A DNA stretch of 64,000 nucleotides from UBA6544 sp038131165 (GTDB lineage: Bacteria; Pseudomonadota; Alphaproteobacteria; UBA8366), in NCBI GenBank assembly GCA_038131165.1, contig JAYPOZ010000014.1, positions 4,915-68,914 of the forward strand, in the 5' to 3' direction. Made by a program: the position numbers and the translations under genes. Position 1 is the first letter of the stretch; the number at the start of each line of letters is the position of its first letter. Positions 1-9,072 of this stretch are shown here, piece after piece. The notes under the pieces are model-generated. The model ran no database searches. It saw nothing but the letters and a program-made list of their open reading frames with translations, and had not been told where the DNA came from.

Positions 1-207
1 CCGCGGTATGCGCGCGGCAAGATCGGAACGGTCGAGCTGGATCACGGTGTCCATATCTTCGCGGACAGAAGCGCGGAGGGACTCAAGGAAGGCCAGCATC
101 TCTATAGCGTTGCCTTCGGGGCCGCCACGCTTTGGGGCGACGGCGCCAACCGGCGCGATACGGTCCGCATCGACCTTTGGGAGCCGCATCTGGAGCCTGT
201 CGAATGA
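1..207 (+). CDS. nthB: Nitrile hydratase subunit beta, C-terminal part
   Basis: Only the last 68 codons are inside the window. The peptide begins PRYARGKIGTVE and ends in DLWEPHLEPVE, which is the SH3-like C-terminal barrel shared by beta subunits of cobalt or iron nitrile hydratases (the RYARG...HLYSV...LWG...DLWEPHLEP pattern). The enzyme hydrates nitriles to amides in the cytoplasm as an alpha/beta complex. The stop overlaps the start of the accessory gene by four bases, so the two are translationally coupled. The alpha subunit and the rest of beta should lie to the left of base 1. Confidence 0.88.
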   Translation, partial: PRYARGKIGTVELDHGVHIFADRSAEGLKEGQHLYSVAFGAATLWGDGANRRDTVRIDLWEPHLEPVE

Positions 208-569
208 TTGCCGAAGGTTCCGATCTGGAATTGTTTGCGGGCTTGCCGCGCGACGGCGGCGAGCCTGTCTTTCGGGAGCCCTGGGAAGCGCAGGCCTTCG
301 CCATGGCGGTGCGCCTGCACGAAAGGGGCGCTTTTACCTGGCCGGAATGGGCGGCCACGCTGTCTGCCGAAATCAAGCGGGCCCAGTCGGCGGGCGACCG
401 CGACCTGGGAGACACCTACTACGAGCATTGGCTGAATGCCCTCGAAACGCTGGTCGCGGGAAAGGGTTTGATCGCTCGGGCGGATATGAACCGGCGCCGG
501 GACCAGTGGCGGCGCGCATATCTGGCGACGCCGCACGGTGAGCCGATCGAGTTGAAACGGGGTCTCTGA
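204..569 (+). CDS. Nitrile hydratase accessory protein (activator)
   Basis: A 121-residue protein with PVFREPWEAQAFAMAVRLHE at about residues 20-39 and WPEWAATL further on, both typical of the small NHase accessory/activator family that resembles the beta-subunit N-terminus and helps insert the metal into the alpha subunit. The ATG at 204 lies in an ATGA overlap with the nthB stop. An in-frame ATG upstream at 132 would put 24 extra residues inside the nthB coding region and is not preferred. Lack of a CxCC-type metal motif here fits the family that acts through the alpha subunit. Last gene of its operon. Confidence 0.85.
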   Translation: MIAEGSDLELFAGLPRDGGEPVFREPWEAQAFAMAVRLHERGAFTWPEWAATLSAEIKRAQSAGDRDLGDTYYEHWLNALETLVAGKGLIARADMNRRRDQWRRAYLATPHGEPIELKRGL

Positions 570-743
570 GCGGCTTCCTTTGGGAGCCGAAGCGCGGTCA
601 CGATTGCGTGCGCCGCATTACGCCCGCAGTTTCAATTTTGCAGGTAATCGCTATATAGGGGGAAATCGGCGGTAGCCGATCCGGGCCCGACGGGAGAGAA
701 CGGCGTGCCCGGCGTCAGGGACATTTTTCGAGCGAGGCGCGTT

Positions 744-2120
744 ATGGCCGAATATGATTACGATCTCTTTGTTATCGGTGCGGGCTCCGGGGGCGTGCGG
801 GCGGCCCGGTTCTCCGCAAATTTCGGCGCCAAGGTCGCCGCCGCCGAGGACCGCTACATGGGCGGTACCTGCGTCAATGTCGGCTGTATCCCGAAAAAGC
901 TCTTCGTCTACGCCTCTCATTACAGCCACGATTTCGAGGACGCGGCCGCCTACGGCTGGACGGTCGGCGAGCGCAGTTTCGACTGGCCCACGCTGCGCGA
1001 CAACAAGGACAAGGAAATCAGCCGTCTCAACGGCATCTACGACAACCTGCTCGGCAATGCCGGAGTCGAGGTCTACAAGGCGCGGGCCACTGTGGTCGAT
1101 CCGCACACCGTCGAGGTCGGCGGAAAGCGGGTGACGGCGAAATATATTCTGGTCGCGACGGGCGGCTGGCCGGTGGTCCCGGACATCCCCGGCAAGGAGC
1201 ACGCCATTACGTCGAACGAATTCTTCCATATGGAGAGATGGCCGGAACGCGCCATCGTCGTGGGCGGCGGTTATATCGCGGTTGAACTGACGGGTGTGAT
1301 GCACGGCCTCGGGGTTGATGTCACGCAGCTCTACCGCGGGCCGCACTTTCTGCGCGGCTTCGACGACGATGTGCGCCATCATCTGGCGGACGAGATGCGC
1401 AAGCAGAAAGTCGACCTTCGTTTCAACGCGAACATCGCCCGTATCGAGAAGGACGGGGACGAACTGATTGCCGAACTCGAGGACGGTACCGAAATGCGCA
1501 CGGACGTCATTCTGTATGCGACGGGCCGGGCCCCGAATTCCTCCGGTATCGGCCTTGAAGAGGCGGGTGTCGAGCTCGACAAGGGGGGCGCTGTGAAGGT
1601 GGACGATGCCTTCCGGACCTCCGTGCCGTCGATCTACGCCATCGGCGATGTCATCGACCGGGTGCAGCTGACGCCGGTGGCGCTGGCCGAAGGCATGGTC
1701 GTGGCGAATGCCTTGTTCAACGCGCGTGCGGGCGCGGTCGACTACAGCAATATTCCGACCGCGGTCTTCAGCCAGCCGAGCATTGGGACCGTCGGCCTGA
1801 CCGAAGCGCAGGCGCGCGACAAGCATGGCAAGGTCGATATTTACATGTCCGACTTTAAAGCGCTGAAGCACACGCTGACGGGCCGCGACGAGCGGACGCT
1901 TATGAAGATGATCGTCCATCCCGAGACGGATGTCGTTCTCGGCGTCCATATGGTGGGACCGGAAGCGGGCGAGATCATTCAGGGCATCGGCATCGCGCTT
2001 AAGGCGGGTGCGACGAAGGCGACCTTCGACGCGACGATCGGCATCCATCCGACCTCGGCGGAGGAGTTCGTTACGATGCGCGAGAAAGTGCCGGAAGAGG
2101 ACCGCCGCGCAGCGGAGTAG
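744..2120 (+). CDS. gor: Glutathione-disulfide reductase
   Basis: A 458-residue FAD/NADPH oxidoreductase that reduces GSSG to GSH. FAD-binding GAGSGG lies at residues 12-17 and the redox-active pair in GGTCVNVGC is C43 and C48. A second dinucleotide fold (VVGGGYIAVE) is followed by YRG and LRGFD, whose arginines fit NADPH preference. The C-terminus carries HPTSAEE, the active-site histidine/glutamate motif contributed across the dimer. Length is standard for the family. The start at 744 (MAEYDYDLF) is chosen over an in-frame start at 705 because it matches the usual N-terminus. A single-gene unit by spacing. Confidence 0.95.
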   Translation: MAEYDYDLFVIGAGSGGVRAARFSANFGAKVAAAEDRYMGGTCVNVGCIPKKLFVYASHYSHDFEDAAAYGWTVGERSFDWPTLRDNKDKEISRLNGIYDNLLGNAGVEVYKARATVVDPHTVEVGGKRVTAKYILVATGGWPVVPDIPGKEHAITSNEFFHMERWPERAIVVGGGYIAVELTGVMHGLGVDVTQLYRGPHFLRGFDDDVRHHLADEMRKQKVDLRFNANIARIEKDGDELIAELEDGTEMRTDVILYATGRAPNSSGIGLEEAGVELDKGGAVKVDDAFRTSVPSIYAIGDVIDRVQLTPVALAEGMVVANALFNARAGAVDYSNIPTAVFSQPSIGTVGLTEAQARDKHGKVDIYMSDFKALKHTLTGRDERTLMKMIVHPETDVVLGVHMVGPEAGEIIQGIGIALKAGATKATFDATIGIHPTSAEEFVTMREKVPEEDRRAAE

Positions 2121-2252
2121 CGCGTTTTCATCACGCTACAGGTCCCAGAGCCCTTGAGGCGGCGGGTTTTGTGCAGTGCAGCAAAAACCCGTTTCCTTGC
2201 GTTCGTGGCCGTCGTAATATGTCCGGACGTCCACGTCAGGGGTGACATTTGA

Positions 2253-3503
2253 ATGCTCTATTATCTGTATGAAATGCAGCGGCTTTGGGCTGCACCGGTC
2301 CAACTCATGGCGGAAGCGGCCAAGGTCGCGCTGAACAACCCGTTCAATCCCGTGAGCCATACGCCGGCGGGCAAGATCGCGGGTTCGGCGGTCGATATGA
2401 TCGGGCATTTCACGCAGCGGTACGGAAAACCGGAATGGGGCATCGACAGCACGGAAATCGACGGCCGGACGGTGGCGATCTCGATCGAAAAAAGAATCGA
2501 CCGAACCTATTGCGACCTGCTGCATTTCCGCCGCGAAGAAGCACGCAATGATCCGAAATTGCTGATTCTGGCGCCGCTGTCCGGCCACTATGCGACGTTG
2601 GTGCGCGGTACGGTCGAGGCCATGCTGCCGGACCACGACGTCTATGTCAGCGATTGGAAAGACGCGAGCATGATCCCGGCGGCGGACGACCGCTTCGATC
2701 TCGACGATTATATCGACTATCTGGTCGATTTTCTGCACGCCTTGGGCCCGAACACGCATGTCCTTGCGGTCTGCCAACCGGCCGTTCCGGCGTTTGCGGC
2801 GACGGCGTTGATGGCGGGTTGGGGCGATAATTGCGTCCCGGCGTCGCTGACGATGATCGGCGGACCGATCGATACCAGAAAATCGCCGACCCAAGTCAAC
2901 TTGCTCGCAAAAGAGCACGATATCGCATGGTTCGAGCGCAACGTCGTCGTCGACGTGCCGCCGCCGTATCCGGGCGCCTTCCGCAAGGTTTATCCAGGAT
3001 TTATCCAGCTCACGAATTTCATCGCCATGAATTTCGACAGGCATGTCGCGTCCTATCATCAATTGTTCCAGCATCTGGTGCAGGGCGACGACGATGCGGC
3101 GGACCGCAAGCGGGCGTTTTACGAGGAATACCGATCCGTCATGGATCTGCCGGCGGAATTCTATCTGCAGACCGTCAAGACCGTGTTCCAGGACCATCTG
3201 CTGCCGAAAGGAGAGATGGTTCATCGCTGGCATCCGGTGCTGACGGAAAAGATCACAGAAACCGCCCTCATGTGCATCGAGGGCGAGTTGGACGATATCT
3301 CCGGGATCGGCCAGACCAAGGCGGCGCTTGAAATCACGCCCAACCTTCCGGAGTCGAAGAAGGAATACCTGTTACAGGAGGGTGTCGGGCATTACGGCGT
3401 CTTCAACGGCGGAAAATGGCGCCGCGAGATCGCGCCCAGAGTCAAACAGTTCATTCGCACCCACGACCAAGAATTGAGCGCCACGCGCTTCGCCGCGGAT
3501 TAA
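2253..3503 (+). CDS. phaZ: Intracellular polyhydroxyalkanoate (PHB) depolymerase
   Basis: A 416-residue cytosolic PhaZ of the type that attacks native PHB granules. The N-terminus MLYYLYEMQRL and the C-terminal HWHP-like/GVGHYGVFNG block are characteristic. The nucleophile is a cysteine, C174 in AVCQPAVP, replacing the serine of a lipase box, as known for Cupriavidus PhaZ1-type enzymes. The other triad members are probably the aspartate in GELDD and the histidine in GVGHYG. AGGGGTGA lies about eight bases ahead of the ATG. No PHB synthase is in the window, but a 3-hydroxybutyrate dehydrogenase at 13.5-14.3 kb would use the released monomer. Confidence 0.93.
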   Translation: MLYYLYEMQRLWAAPVQLMAEAAKVALNNPFNPVSHTPAGKIAGSAVDMIGHFTQRYGKPEWGIDSTEIDGRTVAISIEKRIDRTYCDLLHFRREEARNDPKLLILAPLSGHYATLVRGTVEAMLPDHDVYVSDWKDASMIPAADDRFDLDDYIDYLVDFLHALGPNTHVLAVCQPAVPAFAATALMAGWGDNCVPASLTMIGGPIDTRKSPTQVNLLAKEHDIAWFERNVVVDVPPPYPGAFRKVYPGFIQLTNFIAMNFDRHVASYHQLFQHLVQGDDDAADRKRAFYEEYRSVMDLPAEFYLQTVKTVFQDHLLPKGEMVHRWHPVLTEKITETALMCIEGELDDISGIGQTKAALEITPNLPESKKEYLLQEGVGHYGVFNGGKWRREIAPRVKQFIRTHDQELSATRFAAD

Positions 3504-3578
3504 CGCGCGGCCCGCCCTGTCACGCTCGTGGTTTTGTCATAGATCAGCTTCGGTGCCGATGAGAGAGCGCCGACCCGC

Positions 3579-4790
3579 ATGAGCGAACCGCTTTGGATAC
3601 TCAACCCTGCCGGACAGACCGCGTCCGGTGCCTGGATCGACGACACCTTGCGTGCGCGTGTCGAAGAGCGCGGCATGCAGTCCCGTTGGCCATTGGTCGC
3701 TGATTTTTCGCGCCAGCGTGTGGAAGTCGTGCGCGGCGTCGACCCGCACGCCGAAGCTTCCCGGCTCTATGATCTACGTGGCTGGACGGACGGTCTGCCC
3801 ATTGTCCCTCCGACGACCGGGCGGGTCGAAGAGATGCTGGATTTCTCGCCGCTGTCGCGCGACGTGGTGATCGGCGAGCTGGACCCGCTCAAGGGCGTTG
3901 CCTCGGTCGAGAAAATCGCGGTCAATGCGGTGATGGCGGGGTGCCGACCGGATTATTTTCCCATCGTGCTGGCGGTCGTGCAGGCCATCGCGGAGCCGGA
4001 ATTCAACCTGCGCGGCGTTCAGACGACGGACGAGAACGTAACACCCCTGATCCTCGTGAACGGCCCCATCGCGAAGCAGATCGGCATGAACGACGGGTTC
4101 GGATGTCTCGGCCCCGGTTGGCGGGCGAACGCGACCATCGGCAGGGCGATTCGCCTGATCATGCAGAATATCGGCGGCGGCTGGCCGGCGGTCGTGGCTT
4201 TCGCGGGGTTGGGCCAACCGGGCCGCTACACCCTGTGCTTCGCGGAAAACGAGGCGCAGAGTCCGTGGGCTCCCTTTCACGTCGATCAGGGTTTCGATGC
4301 CGCGCAGAATATTGTCACGGTGCTACGGGCGGAAAGCGCCATCAACGTTACCGGCGGGCTGGAAGAAGTGGCGAGCGTCATGGGCTCCGCGGCTTCGGCG
4401 TTCTCCTGGCTGCATGGTGGGATTGTAACCGCCGCGATTTCACCGGCGACCGCAGCGGCGCTCGCGAAGGACGGCGTGTCGAAGGAGGAGGCACGGCGTT
4501 GGTTGCATGAGAACGGGCGTATTTCCGCGGAGGCTTTGAAATCGCTCTGGATTTACCGCAACGTCGGAAAGGCGAAAGAATGGCCCGCATGGGCGGAGGC
4601 GGCGATCGAGGCGGGGGCGGTGCCGCCGGTGGCCGATCCGGAGAAGATCACCTTGGTCGTGGCGGGCGGCGACGTGCCGATCGCACAGCAGGCCTATTTC
4701 CCGACCTGGGGTTATCCCGATTGCCGTATTATGAAAGAAATTGCCCTGCCATCCGGCTGGGAACCGATTGACGAGGAGAAGAAGCAATGA
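3579..4790 (+). CDS. Conserved protein of unknown function (UGSC-associated type)
   Basis: A 403-residue soluble protein without signal peptide or membrane segment. Conserved-looking blocks are GWTDGLPIVPPT (residues 68-79) and MAGCRPDYFP (119-128, C122), followed by glycine-rich stretches around DGFGCLGPGW. From memory, the MAGCRP-type family often neighbours or is fused to UGSC thiol/selenoproteins; the first 50 residues (ILNPAG..., ADFSRQRVEV) may be a remnant of such a domain, but no GxCGSC/UGSC motif is visible here. The gene overlaps the next by ATGA and so should work with that thioredoxin-reductase-like flavoprotein. Function unknown; a thiol-based redox role is only an inference from context. 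Confidence 0.6.
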   Translation: MSEPLWILNPAGQTASGAWIDDTLRARVEERGMQSRWPLVADFSRQRVEVVRGVDPHAEASRLYDLRGWTDGLPIVPPTTGRVEEMLDFSPLSRDVVIGELDPLKGVASVEKIAVNAVMAGCRPDYFPIVLAVVQAIAEPEFNLRGVQTTDENVTPLILVNGPIAKQIGMNDGFGCLGPGWRANATIGRAIRLIMQNIGGGWPAVVAFAGLGQPGRYTLCFAENEAQSPWAPFHVDQGFDAAQNIVTVLRAESAINVTGGLEEVASVMGSAASAFSWLHGGIVTAAISPATAAALAKDGVSKEEARRWLHENGRISAEALKSLWIYRNVGKAKEWPAWAEAAIEAGAVPPVADPEKITLVVAGGDVPIAQQAYFPTWGYPDCRIMKEIALPSGWEPIDEEKKQ

Positions 4791-5704
4791 GGCGACCAGG
4801 CGATCCCTATGATCTTGTAGTGATTGGCGGCGGATTGGCGGGATTGACGGCGGCCCATCACGCGGCTCTGCGCGGCCTCGCCGTCACCTGTATCGACGAA
4901 GGCGGCCACATGGGTGGCTTGGTGATGAATGTCAGCGATGTGGACGGATACCCCGCGATGGGAACGGTCTCGGGCGCCGAACTGGCGGCGGCGCAACTGG
5001 AAGCCATTCTCGACCTGGGGGTCGAGATCGTCCCGGATACCGCGACGGGGATTGCCGTCGATGGGGAGATCAAGGTCGTATCGACGGGGATGGGCGATCA
5101 GAAGGCGCGCCAAGTTCTCTTGGCATCGGGCGCCCGGCTGAAGACGCTCGGTGTTCCCGGCGAGGAGGCTTTCCTCGGCCGGGGTGTTTCGCAATGTGCG
5201 GATTGCGATGCGGGATTCTTCATGGACCAGAAGGTCGTTGTGGTAGGCGGCGGCGATTCGGCGCTGCAGGAGGCGTTGCATCTCGCCGATTATGCGAGCG
5301 AGATCACCCTGGTGACGCGCGGCGACGGTCTGCGGGCGCGGCAATCCTATGTGACCCGGGCTGCGGAAAATCCGAAATTTTCGTTCAAATGGCAAACCGA
5401 AGTCGCGGAGATCGTGGGAAGCGACGGGGTTGAAGGCGTGCGGCTGAAATCGTCCGCTGGCGGCGAGGCGGAGGATCTCGCGTGTTCCGGCGTCTTCGTT
5501 TTTGTCGGCCTGACGCCGAACTCGGACTTCCTTCCTGCCGAGATCGAGCGCGACGGAGAAGGTTTCGTGAAGACCGGGCCGGGCTTCGCGACCAGCGTTC
5601 CCGGCATCTATGCGGTCGGCGCGGTTCGGGCCGGGTTCTCCGGCCAACTCGCCAGCGCGGCCGGGGAAGCCGCCTCCGCCGTCGCCGGCCTTCCGGCACT
5701 TTAG
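4787..5704 (+). CDS. Thioredoxin-reductase-like FAD/NAD(P)-dependent oxidoreductase
   Basis: A 305-residue flavoprotein with the TrxR domain order: FAD fold (VVIGGGLAGLTAA, residues 11-23), NAD(P) fold (VVVGGGDSALQEALHLA) carrying the redox pair C137-A-D-C140 just before it, and a C-terminal GAVRAGFSGQLASAAGEA segment that replaces the usual GDVR...Q..TAAGDG of thioredoxin reductase. Note that the usual aspartate after the last glycine (GD) is alanine here (VGAVR), so FAD contacts may differ from housekeeping TrxB. It starts inside the stop of the preceding gene and abuts the PLP enzyme downstream, so it probably reduces a dedicated partner rather than general thioredoxin. Confidence 0.82.
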   Translation: MRRPGDPYDLVVIGGGLAGLTAAHHAALRGLAVTCIDEGGHMGGLVMNVSDVDGYPAMGTVSGAELAAAQLEAILDLGVEIVPDTATGIAVDGEIKVVSTGMGDQKARQVLLASGARLKTLGVPGEEAFLGRGVSQCADCDAGFFMDQKVVVVGGGDSALQEALHLADYASEITLVTRGDGLRARQSYVTRAAENPKFSFKWQTEVAEIVGSDGVEGVRLKSSAGGEAEDLACSGVFVFVGLTPNSDFLPAEIERDGEGFVKTGPGFATSVPGIYAVGAVRAGFSGQLASAAGEAASAVAGLPAL

Positions 5705-5716
5705 GTGCCATTCGAC

Positions 5717-6970
5717 ATGGCCACGTCGCGGACCGCTTTTCCGGAAAAGGGCCTCGGTTGGGCGGAGATAGAGCCGCTCATGTCGGAGATGGCGGGCGGC
5801 GACGAAGCCTGGCGCGAGGGGCGCGTGCCGCTCTATGTCTTCAAGGCGACGGATGACGCATACAATGTCGGCCGTGACGCTTTCTTCAAGTTCTTCGGTG
5901 AGAACGCTCTCGGCGGAAAACGCGCCTTTCACAGCATCGGGCGGATGGAGCGCGAGGTCGTCGACATGGCCCTCGATCTTTTCGGGGCCCCGGCCGGCGC
6001 CGGCGGTGGCATGACCACGGGAGGGACGGAGAGTATCTTCCTGGCGGTGCGGGCGTGCCGCGAATGGGCGCGCGGCGCGAAAGGCCGCAAGGGACCGTTC
6101 AACATCGTGGCGGCCGAAAGCGCGCACCCGGCCTTCGACAAGGCGGGCGACACCATGGATATCGCGGTCAAGCGGGTACCGCTCTTGGATGATTTCCGCG
6201 CCGATACTGCCGGTATCGAAGCCGCCATCGACGACGACACGATGATGATCGTCGGCTCGGCGCCGTGTTTCCCGCATGGCGTGATCGACCGGATCGGGGA
6301 CCTTGGTGTTGTCGCCACCCGCGCGGGCGTTTGGCTGCACGTCGATGCCTGTGTCGGCGGATATCTGGCTCCTTTCGTAAAGCGTCTGGGACGGGATATT
6401 CCGGATTTCGATTTCGCGGTGCCCGGTGTCCGCTCGCTCTCCGCCGATCTGCACAAGTTCGGTTTCGCGCCGAAGCCGTCGTCGACGGTGCTGTATCGCT
6501 CCGAAGAGGATTTTCGGCGACAGATATTCGATCTCGATCCCTGGACTTACGGACGGATGACGACATCGACTCTGGTCGGCACGCGCCCGGCGGGCGGCAT
6601 CGCGGGGGCCTGGGCGGTCTTCCGGCATCTCGGCGCCGACGGCTATACGGAGGTCGCCCGCGCGCTGATGGAAATGACCGACGCCTATGTTGCCGGCATC
6701 GAGGCGATCCCCGGTTTGAAGATGCACGCGAAGCCCGACCTCAGCATCATCAACTTCGGGTCGGACGATGTTGATATCTTCCGCGTCGCCGAACATATGG
6801 CGGCCGCCGGTTGGGTGCCGGGCCTGACGCAGCGCCCTATGGGCATGCACGCCATGCTGTCGATGCTGCATGCGCCCGCCCGCGAGAATTATCTGAAAGA
6901 CTTGGCGGAGGCCGTTACGGTCGTCCGCAATGGTGATGGGCGCGCGCCGGAGTTAGAAGCGCGTTATTGA
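5717..6970 (+). CDS. PLP-dependent lyase/decarboxylase (sphingosine-phosphate-lyase-like)
   Basis: A 417-residue fold-type I PLP enzyme of the group II decarboxylase/S1P-lyase superfamily. Seen are the TTGGTESI phosphate-binding motif, HVDACVGG with the ring-stacking aspartate, and SADLHKFGFAPKPSS with the Schiff-base lysine K247. The DLHKFGFAPK block is closest to sphingosine-1-phosphate lyase and tyrosine/aspartate decarboxylase relatives. ATG 5717 is chosen; a GTG at 5705 directly follows the previous stop and would add four residues. Tight packing with the two upstream genes indicates one operon. The 3' end overlaps corA on the other strand by seven bases. Substrate unknown. Confidence 0.82.
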   Translation: MATSRTAFPEKGLGWAEIEPLMSEMAGGDEAWREGRVPLYVFKATDDAYNVGRDAFFKFFGENALGGKRAFHSIGRMEREVVDMALDLFGAPAGAGGGMTTGGTESIFLAVRACREWARGAKGRKGPFNIVAAESAHPAFDKAGDTMDIAVKRVPLLDDFRADTAGIEAAIDDDTMMIVGSAPCFPHGVIDRIGDLGVVATRAGVWLHVDACVGGYLAPFVKRLGRDIPDFDFAVPGVRSLSADLHKFGFAPKPSSTVLYRSEEDFRRQIFDLDPWTYGRMTTSTLVGTRPAGGIAGAWAVFRHLGADGYTEVARALMEMTDAYVAGIEAIPGLKMHAKPDLSIINFGSDDVDIFRVAEHMAAAGWVPGLTQRPMGMHAMLSMLHAPARENYLKDLAEAVTVVRNGDGRAPELEARY

Positions 6971-8154
6971 GGCCGTTTCTTTCGCCGATTCCGACGCCGC
7001 TTCGGCTTGCCGAAGTCAATCCAGCCTTGCCGCAGGCAATAGCCGAGGAGGCCGGCGGCGGTCAGCGCCATCAGCGCGAGCGCAAAAGGATAGCCGTAGA
7101 CCCAGCCCAGTTCCGGCATGTTCCAGGGCGAGATTTGCCGGTCGAAATTCATGCCGTAAACGCTGGCGATGAAGCTCAAGGGAATGAAGATTGTCGCGAT
7201 GATGGTGAGGACCTTCATCACCTCGTTCAGTTTGGTGCTGATGCTCGAGAGATAGATATCGATTAGTCCGGAAGCGATTTCCCGGTAGGTCTCGACCATG
7301 TCGATCAGTTGGACGGCGTGATCGTAGCAATCGCGCAGATAGACCTGCGTCTGATCGTCGACAAACTTGTTTGCGTCCCGTATCAGCGCGTTTATGAGTT
7401 CACGCAGCGGCCAGATGGCCCGGCGCAGAAACAGCAGGTCGCGCTTCAGGTCGTGGATCTCGCTCATGAGGTCCGAATCGGCGCGGGCGACCACTCTGTC
7501 CTCCATGGCCTCGACCCGCTCGCCGAAATCTTCCAGGACCGGAAAGCAGCTGTCGATGGCGCTGTCGATTAGCGCGTAGGCGAGGTAGTCCGCGCCGCTG
7601 CTGCGGACCCGACCGCGCTGGCGCCGCAGACGATCGCGCACCGGCTCGAAACAATCGCCGTGGCGCTCCTGGAAGGTAATGACGAAATTCTCCCCGACGA
7701 ACATGGAAATCTGTTCCGTTTCGAGCCGCTGCTGCAAGCTGACGAGGCTGAGGACGACGAACAGGAAGTCGTCGTATTCCTCGGCCTTCGGCCGTTGGTG
7801 GGTATTGACGACATCCTCGAGCGCGAGATTGTGCAAATCGAACAACGCGCCGATACGGTTAATCGTCTCGATATCCCCCAGCCCGCAAACGTCGATCCAG
7901 GTGACGGCGTGACGGCCCAAAATTTCGGCAATCGGCTCTGGCGAATCCAAGGAAAGTTCTTCGATTTTGTCCGCGCCATACGCAATCACCCGGATCCGCG
8001 GAGGAAGGGCGGCCGGGTCGGCGATCATCGTGCCGGGCGCAGCGCCCGGCGGCGTCCGTCGCCGCGCGCCCAGCAAACGCCGGGGCGCCCGGCGCGGGTT
8101 CGTTGTTTCATTTTGCATCGTCATGCGGACTAACATAGCGCGGCCAATCGGCAT
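6964..8154 (-). CDS. corA: CorA-family magnesium/divalent cation transporter
   Basis: A 396-residue inner-membrane channel. It has a long cytoplasmic N-terminal domain, a stalk helix rich in charged residues, and two C-terminal membrane helices; the selectivity signature YGMNF (G334-M-N336) closes the first helix. The tail is very basic (KPKRRRNRRKKRPQ), as expected for an inside C-terminus. An AGAGGGAG-type ribosome site sits just ahead of the ATG at 8154, which supports this start over the in-frame methionines at residues 11 and 13. The residues 14-45 Arg/Pro-rich extension is longer than in enteric CorA. Confidence 0.95.
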   Translation of the reverse strand: MPIGRAMLVRMTMQNETTNPRRAPRRLLGARRRTPPGAAPGTMIADPAALPPRIRVIAYGADKIEELSLDSPEPIAEILGRHAVTWIDVCGLGDIETINRIGALFDLHNLALEDVVNTHQRPKAEEYDDFLFVVLSLVSLQQRLETEQISMFVGENFVITFQERHGDCFEPVRDRLRRQRGRVRSSGADYLAYALIDSAIDSCFPVLEDFGERVEAMEDRVVARADSDLMSEIHDLKRDLLFLRRAIWPLRELINALIRDANKFVDDQTQVYLRDCYDHAVQLIDMVETYREIASGLIDIYLSSISTKLNEVMKVLTIIATIFIPLSFIASVYGMNFDRQISPWNMPELGWVYGYPFALALMALTAAGLLGYCLRQGWIDFGKPKRRRNRRKKRPQ

Positions 8155-8288
8155 CGTCTCCCTCTCTTCTGGCCCGCGCCGCGGTGTCGCGCTATGTCAT
8201 AATCATGACGGCAATCACGGTTCGACGTGGCGCCGGTGCGACAGTCGCAGACATGAGACCCGAGCAATAGATATCAGGGAGCAAGAAA

Positions 8289-9062
8289 ATGGGCGAATTC
8301 AGTTATACCGAACGCGAAGGCCATGTCCTGACCGTCACCTTGAACCGGCCGGAACGGATGAATGCGTTGCATTCTCCGGCGCATTTCGAACTCGACAAGG
8401 TCTTCAACGACTTCGAAGCCGACCCGGACCTCTGGGTTTGCATCCTGACGGGGGCCGGCGACCGCGCCTTCAGCGCTGGCAACGACCTTAAGTTTCAGGC
8501 TGAAGGCGGCACTCGCGACAAGCCGAAGAGCGGCTTCGGAGGCATAACCGAGCGGTTCGACCGCACCAAGCCGATGATCGCCGCGGTCAATGGCGTTGCG
8601 ATGGGCGGCGGGTTCGAACTGGCACTCGCCTGCGACGTGATCATCGCGGCGGAGAACGCGCGCTTCGCCCTGCCGGAGCCGCGTGTCGGCCTCGCTGCCC
8701 TGGCGGGAGGTTTGCACCGACTGCCGCGCGCCATTCCGCAGAAAAAGGCGATGGGCATGATCCTGACAGGACGGCATGTCCCGGCGTCCGAAGGCCTCGA
8801 GATCGGTTTCGTCACCGAGCTGGTCCCCGAAGGCGAAGCGCTCAGCGCCGCGCAGCGCTTTGCCGCCGAGATCGAGAAATGCTCGCCGGTCTCGATCCGT
8901 ACCAGCCTCGACGTGGTACGCCGTGGGCTCGAGCATGCGTCGGTCGAGGAAGCCATGCTGGCGGATTACGAGAGCGTCAAGGTTCTGCGCAGCAGCGAGG
9001 ACATGATCGAAGGGCCAAAGGCCTTCGCTGAGAAGCGCGAGCCGAACTGGAAGGGGCGCTAG
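8289..9062 (+). CDS. Enoyl-CoA hydratase/isomerase (crotonase) family protein
   Basis: A 257-residue crotonase. The oxyanion-hole and CoA-binding regions are seen in AFSAGNDLK and NGVAMGGGFELALACD, and ARFALPEPRVGLAA supplies the acidic active-site region. The pattern is near CaiD/carnitinyl-CoA dehydratase and general acyl-CoA hydratases, but the exact substrate cannot be set from the sequence. It stands alone between divergent corA and convergent PPOX gene. The start at 8289 follows AGGGAGCAAGAAA. Confidence 0.88.
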   Translation: MGEFSYTEREGHVLTVTLNRPERMNALHSPAHFELDKVFNDFEADPDLWVCILTGAGDRAFSAGNDLKFQAEGGTRDKPKSGFGGITERFDRTKPMIAAVNGVAMGGGFELALACDVIIAAENARFALPEPRVGLAALAGGLHRLPRAIPQKKAMGMILTGRHVPASEGLEIGFVTELVPEGEALSAAQRFAAEIEKCSPVSIRTSLDVVRRGLEHASVEEAMLADYESVKVLRSSEDMIEGPKAFAEKREPNWKGR

Positions 9063-9072
9063 GCCGCGAAGT

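Noticed and set aside
570..620. Terminator after the nitrile hydratase operon
   Set aside because: A CGGCTTCC/GGAGCCG imperfect hairpin is present, but it has a bulge and no T-run follows.
4712..6871. 719-codon open frame on the reverse strand
   Set aside because: It lies exactly opposite two well-defined genes (TrxR-like and PLP enzyme) and is rich in Arg/His/Asp as a codon-position shadow.
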